From Terriglobales bacterium (GTDB taxonomy: Bacteria; Acidobacteriota; Terriglobia; Terriglobales; Acidobacteriaceae), in contig JACPNP010000021.1 of NCBI GenBank assembly GCA_016185365.1, positions 1-64,000 on the forward strand: DNA of 64,000 bases. Reading direction: 5' to 3'. Below, piece after piece: positions 59,375 through 64,000 of this stretch. A program made the translations under genes and the position numbers. Under the pieces are notes generated by a model, which searched no databases, was not told the origin of the DNA, and saw nothing but the letters and a program-made list of their open reading frames with translations. Numbering within the stretch: the stretch's first letter is position 1; the number at the start of each line of letters is the position of its first letter.

Positions 59375-61924
59375 TCAATTCGCGCGCAGCACAGTGGCGA
59401 ATGGGTCCAGCACCAAACTTTTCGTCCCGGGCGGGACCGTGAGCTTCAGTTCGGTCTCGGCGCCGTCGGCGAAGACGCGTTTCACGAACACCAACTTGCC
59501 ACCGGGCATCTCCGCGTAGATGGGGACCGAAGTGACCAGCAGTTCCGGCGCGTCTTTCTGCCGGAGCACGGCACTGGCGGTGGTCTGCGCGATGCGCACC
59601 TTCTCCAGTTCATATTTTGGCACCGCGATCCCGCCCACCCAGCCATCGAAGAACCAATCGAGCGATTTTCGGTTCTCGAACCAGAGCGACGTCGGCAATT
59701 CCTCTTCGAAGGCGGTGCGCAGGTCCTGCATGGACATGACTTTTCCCGTGAACCGCTCCTGCAAGTGGCGGAGCGCGGTAAAGAAGGTGCTGTCCGGATC
59801 GCCAACAGCGGGCGGCGCGATCGGCGCCAGGGAGGTCCGCCCGGTGGGGGAGGCGCGGCGCGCCGGTCGGCGCTGCGTGGGCGGATGCTCGGCCGCGTCG
59901 CGCAGCATGTGGCGCAGCATGTGGATCATCCAGGTGCCGCGGCCGTAGGCGATGATGTCGTACGAATCGGGGAACTTCGACGAATTGAGCCGCCCGCCCA
60001 GCGTGACCGCACCGGCATTCTTCATAGGCAGGCCCTGATACGGCTCCAGCAACTGGTCGCGGTAGGTCTCCATCAGGACGCGGAAAGAATCAGGGTCGTC
60101 GACTTCGAGCTGCAGTAAGGCACAATAGTTCGCCAGCGCTTCCATGATCCACTGGTCACGATAGGAGCGCCAGAAGACGTTGTCACCCCACCACTGGTGC
60201 GCCGTCTCATGCGCGGCCATCACCCGGTTATAGAGGATCTCCGCCGGGGCATCGGGCCGGATCTTGCCCCGCCAGCGCTCCTGCGGCGTCAGAAAGACAT
60301 AACTGGAGAGATAGATCAAACCGGGCCAGCCCTGGCTGTCCGTGCCCGGATTCTGCGTAAGGGAGAGCGTGGCGAAGGGGAAGGCGCCGATGCGCGGTGA
60401 CAGGTAATCGATGGTACGTGCCGCCTGGTCGGCCACGCCCTGCGCATTGCGCGCTGGATCGGGCAGGAGCGGCACGATCGAGATCGAATCCACCTGTCCG
60501 GCGCGGCGGCGCTGGCCAGGCCGGTAGATCGTGATCTCCGTGGGACTGAGTTTTTCCGTGAAGGCACGTTCCATGGAGCGAGTGGCATAGCTTTCCACGG
60601 CCACGCCCTGTCCGCTCACGGACTTGGCCTCGGCATACTTACCCAGGTTGAATCCGGCGAGCGGGACCGATCGTTCCGAGACCCAGCGGGAGACTTCCAC
60701 GCCATCGCGGACATCCTGCGCGACGCGCTTGCCGGTGGCCAGCAGTTTCCAATCGGCCGGCGTGTGGAATTCCATCTCGAAATCAGACATCCCCGCGCCC
60801 CGGTGCGGATACCAAGCGCCGCGTGCGCCCACGTAGAGCAGTCCGCCACCGGCGTCACTCATCACCGGACCGGAGTATTGGAACCGTATCTTCACCTGCG
60901 AGCCCCCCGATAGTAGCTTGGGGAAAACCACCGCGATCAGGTCGTTGCTGCGCCGGGCCAGTTGCGTCCCTTCGGCGGCCTCATTCTGTATCACTTCCAG
61001 CGGCGTGGCGGAGTCGCCCTCGCCCTGCCACGCGCCGGTGACGCGCAGAGAGCGGGAAAGCTCGAAAACGACCGTGCGATCGCCGCCGGTCAGAATGTCG
61101 AGCGTAAGTGTGGCGTCGGCGATGATGTCCGTCGGCGGATGCACTTCGGTGCGCAATTTGTAGGCGGAGATACGCAGTATGTCCGCGCGTAAGAACGAGG
61201 GGTCTGCGTTGCGCACGCTGCGCATGGGAAAGCTGGTCCATTGGTCGTAATACACGCCTTTGGGGGTCGGCGTGGCCTGGCCGGCGAAGACCTGCTCATC
61301 CAATTCCGGATCCAGGACCACGTCAAAGTTGCCAAGCTTCACCCCGCCGACGCGGGCGCGCAGGAACCCCGCCCGCTGGGCCGCGGGGTCGCGCGTGAGC
61401 GAGACCAGGATGCGCAGGCCATCGGTCACCGTCAGGTTGCGGACCACGGAGTCATATCGCTCGACGAAGCCGGCCGGGTCTTCCGCATCGCGCAATGCCG
61501 GGGCCAGATCATCCATGACGCGGGGGTCGTCGAAGCGCAGATAGGCAAGAGTGAATTGTTCGCTGAGCACGGCGCTGCCCGTGAACAGGGACAGTGACTG
61601 CCGCTCGGTGTGGTCCGGCGGGACCAGTAAGACCTGGCCTTCGCCCACAAAGAACGCGCCGGTCACGCGGCCGTCCACCGGAGGCAGGAAGCCGATCACG
61701 CCGGCGCCGAAGGTGAGGTGCACGTCTTCGCGGTCGATCCCGCCATCGCGGATCGCATACACATGTTTGGGATCGAGTCCCAGGTTCTGTAAGCGGCGGT
61801 AGAGCGCCTGGCCTGGCCCCTCGGCGGCCTGCGCCGCGGAGGGAACAACCCAAGACAACAGTGCCGCCATCAGAAGTAGGCGGGAACGGGTGCGGGAATT
61901 GCTACTATTCAGGATTGTGCTCAC
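59375..61924 (-). CDS. M1-like zinc aminopeptidase, exported
   Basis: About 849 residues with GTG 61924 (STILNSSNSRTRSRLLLMAA, LLSWVVPSAAQA). An ATG at 61870 would shorten the signal peptide too much. The central part has the zinc motif HETAHQWWGD and the downstream Glu in WIMEALANYCALL, as in M1 peptidases. The usual GxMEN exopeptidase motif is not seen; NPGTDSQGWPGLIYL stands where it should be, so N-terminal amino-group recognition may differ. A long N-terminal region (~40-330) is unfamiliar. A Pro/Arg-rich insert (TQRRPARRASPTGRT) lies near residue 700. Its start overlaps that of the divergent gene by 8 bp. Confidence 0.8.
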   Translation of the reverse strand: MSTILNSSNSRTRSRLLLMAALLSWVVPSAAQAAEGPGQALYRRLQNLGLDPKHVYAIRDGGIDREDVHLTFGAGVIGFLPPVDGRVTGAFFVGEGQVLLVPPDHTERQSLSLFTGSAVLSEQFTLAYLRFDDPRVMDDLAPALRDAEDPAGFVERYDSVVRNLTVTDGLRILVSLTRDPAAQRAGFLRARVGGVKLGNFDVVLDPELDEQVFAGQATPTPKGVYYDQWTSFPMRSVRNADPSFLRADILRISAYKLRTEVHPPTDIIADATLTLDILTGGDRTVVFELSRSLRVTGAWQGEGDSATPLEVIQNEAAEGTQLARRSNDLIAVVFPKLLSGGSQVKIRFQYSGPVMSDAGGGLLYVGARGAWYPHRGAGMSDFEMEFHTPADWKLLATGKRVAQDVRDGVEVSRWVSERSVPLAGFNLGKYAEAKSVSGQGVAVESYATRSMERAFTEKLSPTEITIYRPGQRRRAGQVDSISIVPLLPDPARNAQGVADQAARTIDYLSPRIGAFPFATLSLTQNPGTDSQGWPGLIYLSSYVFLTPQERWRGKIRPDAPAEILYNRVMAAHETAHQWWGDNVFWRSYRDQWIMEALANYCALLQLEVDDPDSFRVLMETYRDQLLEPYQGLPMKNAGAVTLGGRLNSSKFPDSYDIIAYGRGTWMIHMLRHMLRDAAEHPPTQRRPARRASPTGRTSLAPIAPPAVGDPDSTFFTALRHLQERFTGKVMSMQDLRTAFEEELPTSLWFENRKSLDWFFDGWVGGIAVPKYELEKVRIAQTTASAVLRQKDAPELLVTSVPIYAEMPGGKLVFVKRVFADGAETELKLTVPPGTKSLVLDPFATVLRAN

Positions 61925-63344
61925 GTTGAGGTCGCGGATCCGTTTCCCCTGGGTGCTGGGCGCAGTCGTGTGCCTGTGCGCGGCCGCCGCGGGCGATACC
62001 ATTCGCCTCAAGAACGGCCGGAGCATCGTGGTTGACACGGTACGCGAAGTGGGCAACCGCGTCGAGTACACCATCGGCGAGAGCAGCTATGCCATCCCGA
62101 AGTCGGCTGTTGAAAGAATAGACGCCGGCGGGGCCCCAATGGTTTCCCAGGAAGGGGCCCCATCCGTCCCGGAAGTCGAGTTCCAGGACGGAGCCCCGCC
62201 CGCTCCCGCCGACCTGCAAAGCCGGATCGTCCACGACGGCCGGGTGGATATCGACGCCGTGGCGGCCGCGGAGGGGCTTGGCTCGGAGATAGCTGCCGCC
62301 ACCAATTTCTTTGCCGGGCAGTTTGAACGCGCCAACAATCGCCTCGATACCGCTCTGCGTTTCTTCGAACGCGCCCGGACGTTCCTCCCGGACCAGCCAT
62401 CCCTGGCCATTCACCATGCGACATTGCTTCTCCAGATGGGCCGGCTGGGCGAGGCCGTGACCCTGGGCAATCGCGTGATCCGACTGGCGCCGCTGGAGCC
62501 TGCCGGTTTCACAGTGCTGGGTTACGCCCTGTATCAGCAGGGAAAATTGAAGGAAGCCATCCTCGCGCTGCAAAAGTCCTATGAATTGCTGCCGAATGAG
62601 AACGTCCGCGCGGTGCTGGAACGCGCCCGGCGCGAGCTGAAGGCCGAGGGGGATTTCTCCGAGCAGTCCAGCAGCCACTTCACCCTGCGCTACGAAGGCG
62701 GCGCCGCTCCGCCGGTCCTTCGCCGGCAGATCCTGGACACGCTGGAACAACACTACAACGACCTGGTCCGTGACCTGGACTACTATCCGCGCGAACCCAT
62801 CCAGGTGGTGCTGTACACGGACAAGCAATTCTTCGACGTCACCCACGCGCCTTCCTGGACCGGCGCGCTGAATGACGGGCGCATCCGCGTCCCCATCAGC
62901 GGCATGAGTGACATGACCGCCGACCTGGCCCGCGTGCTGAAGCACGAGCTGGCCCATTCGTTCATCAGCGCCATCACCCGGAACCGAGCGCCCACCTGGC
63001 TGAACGAAGGCGTGGCCCAATCCGTGGAGCCGCAAAGCATCAGCAGCAACGGACGCCGGCTGGCCACGATGTTCGCCAACGGCCAGGCCATTCCGCTGAA
63101 TGAGCTTGAGGGCACGTTTGTGAACTTCTCGTCCTCCAAGGCGGGGCTTGCCTATGCCCAGTCACTGGCCGCGGTGGAGTGTATCCGCGAGACCTACGGC
63201 ATGAGCAGCGCCGTGGACATCCTCAAGCGCATCGGCCAGGGCAGTTCCACCGAAGCCGCCATGCGCACCGTGCTGCACTCCGGCTACGCCCAGTTCCAGC
63301 GCGAACTGGCCGATTGGCTGCGACGCACATACGGGACGGAGTAA
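61917..63344 (+). CDS. Exported TPR protein with gluzincin peptidase-MA domain
   Basis: About 475 residues from GTG 61917 (LTLRSRIRFPWVLGAVVCLC, signal peptide); GTG 61890 is also possible. Residues ~30-75 look like a small SH3-like domain (DTIRLKNGRSIVVDTVREVG). TPR-like helices follow (~130-270). The C-terminal part is a metallopeptidase: LKHELAHSFISAITRNRAPT and WLNEGVAQSVE give HExxH and the downstream Glu of the peptidase-MA group. Target unknown. Its divergent neighbour is another metallopeptidase, and their starts overlap (61917-61924). Confidence 0.83.
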   Translation: MLTLRSRIRFPWVLGAVVCLCAAAAGDTIRLKNGRSIVVDTVREVGNRVEYTIGESSYAIPKSAVERIDAGGAPMVSQEGAPSVPEVEFQDGAPPAPADLQSRIVHDGRVDIDAVAAAEGLGSEIAAATNFFAGQFERANNRLDTALRFFERARTFLPDQPSLAIHHATLLLQMGRLGEAVTLGNRVIRLAPLEPAGFTVLGYALYQQGKLKEAILALQKSYELLPNENVRAVLERARRELKAEGDFSEQSSSHFTLRYEGGAAPPVLRRQILDTLEQHYNDLVRDLDYYPREPIQVVLYTDKQFFDVTHAPSWTGALNDGRIRVPISGMSDMTADLARVLKHELAHSFISAITRNRAPTWLNEGVAQSVEPQSISSNGRRLATMFANGQAIPLNELEGTFVNFSSSKAGLAYAQSLAAVECIRETYGMSSAVDILKRIGQGSSTEAAMRTVLHSGYAQFQRELADWLRRTYGTE

Positions 63345-63716
63345 AGCCCGGTTTCTCGTTCCTGGAAATCGCCTTTTCGCCCAATCAGATCAGGCGGGGC
63401 AGGCGGCAAAGCCGCCGCTAGAAAATTGCCCAACACGTAAGGGCTGGGTCAGCTACCAACGAGAGAAGAGGCCACGGAGGGGCCGGTACCCAGGCATCGT
63501 GTCGCCCTCTCCGAGGGCTTTCTCCAGCAAACGAAAGCAACCCAGGCCTTACGGCCTGGGCTATTTTCTTTCGGCGCGTTCCGCGCCTGGAACAGAGTGG
63601 TCCGCCGTTTCCACATATAGAGGTTTCCCGATTGTTGAATGGTCTGTTACAGTCACTGCGAAAAGCTTCAAAATAGAAATCAAGGCTCCGAACAACCACC
63701 AGGAACCAGAAACGGA
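63345..63716. repeat. Intergenic repeats before the phosphatase gene
   Basis: CCCAGGCC-TTAC-GGCCTGGG (63541-63560), followed by CTATTTTC, is a hairpin whose 25-nt context is identical to 31013-31037. A short 'ggcaaagccgccgc' palindrome (63407-63420) and 'accaggaaccagaaacgg' words near 63698 also occur. The promoter of the next gene probably lies near 63630-63680. Confidence 0.7.
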
Positions 63717-64000
63717 ATGCGGATCCCATTCACGAACAGCGAGCCGGCCAAGACTCTCCGCCAACCGCAACCCTCCTGCATCCCCATCCTTCCGGCGGTG
63801 GAGATCTCCGCGCGATACCGGGGCGCGCGCATCGGCGGTGATTTTTTTGATTTCCTCACCGTGCCCGGTGACAAATTACTTTTCATCCTCATGGACATCG
63901 CCGGCCGCCGCGAGAATGCCCTGAATATCGCCGCCGTGGTGCAATCCTGTCTCCGCGAGTACAGCGCGCATCACTTTCCCAACGCCAGCGTGGAAGATTC
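63717..64000 (+). CDS. SpoIIE/RsbU-type PP2C phosphatase, 5' part only
   Basis: Starting at ATG 63717 the frame runs off the right edge with 94 codons. ILPAVEISARYRGARIGGDF, FDFLTVPGDKLLFILMDIAG and the helix NIAAVVQSCLREYSAHHFPN match the start of the PP2C-like SpoIIE catalytic domain, with the metal Asp in GGDFFD and another in MDIAG. The N-terminus before it is only ~25 residues, so any sensor domain must be elsewhere or C-terminal. Role in partner-switch signalling is expected from family only. Confidence 0.8.
   Translation, partial: MRIPFTNSEPAKTLRQPQPSCIPILPAVEISARYRGARIGGDFFDFLTVPGDKLLFILMDIAGRRENALNIAAVVQSCLREYSAHHFPNASVED

Overview
The window is a GC-rich bacterial chromosome segment. 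I infer Acidobacteriota (Terriglobia/Koribacter-like). The grounds are three tandem M13 peptidases, paired secreted amidohydrolases, TPR/metallopeptidase exported proteins, a cdaA-glmM pair and abundant wordy palindromic intergenic repeats. No rRNA or tRNA gene, CRISPR array, integrase or transposase was seen.

Layout. 1-2015 (minus): a GAF-GAF-GGDEF diguanylate cyclase followed by a PilZ protein cut by the left edge. 2112-4283: recG. 4280-7493: a nitrite/NO cassette (ric, a Crp/Fnr regulator, and nirK with a C-terminal cupredoxin). It is closed by a second, diverged copy of the recG 3' end (about 7507-7701). 7755-9833: an AT-richer vsr - C5 methyltransferase - probable nuclease operon. 10025-15745: selA, acpS, a spermidine-synthase-like membrane protein and an MCE protein with five repeats. 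15974-22340: three M13 endopeptidases. 22417-26144: a SulP transporter, a DUF433/DUF5615 toxin-antitoxin pair and a persulfide dioxygenase-rhodanese. 26145-31295: an accessory stretch with a pseudogene, an unknown protein, a frameshifted gene, an FRG-domain protein and about 1.1 kb of palindromes. 31296-48485: mostly housekeeping genes (lipA, cytochrome c, dacB, folP, a DUF2281/PIN pair, dtd, two amidohydrolases, a DDAH-like hydrolase, an aldolase, queA, DUF429, polA). 48628-51061 (minus): cdaA-glmM. 51128-64000: an MXAN_5187-like protein, purH, a two-domain secreted protein, a UGA-containing SelW-like gene, a TPR protein, dgt, two divergent metallopeptidases and the start of a SpoIIE-type phosphatase.

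Three points stand out. (1) At 55538-55804 (minus) a SelW/Rdx-family gene has an in-frame UGA exactly at the second redox position of its CxxC/U motif. A SECIS-like hairpin starts 15 nt downstream, and selA lies in the same window, so this is probably a real selenoprotein that ordinary gene callers miss. (2) The ric and nirK promoters carry the same palindrome (GTGACATTAGTCAC) with the same 22-nt gap to the same TAGCCT -10-like word, so they look like a matched regulon of the regulator encoded between them. The whole cassette sits between two copies of the recG 3' end, which suggests insertion by recombination at recG. (3) Dispersed palindromes are abundant, including a perfect 46-bp palindrome and a perfect 26-bp inverted repeat that share GACACCCA/TGGGTGTC ends. 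One repeat copy appears to lie in frame inside a coding sequence.
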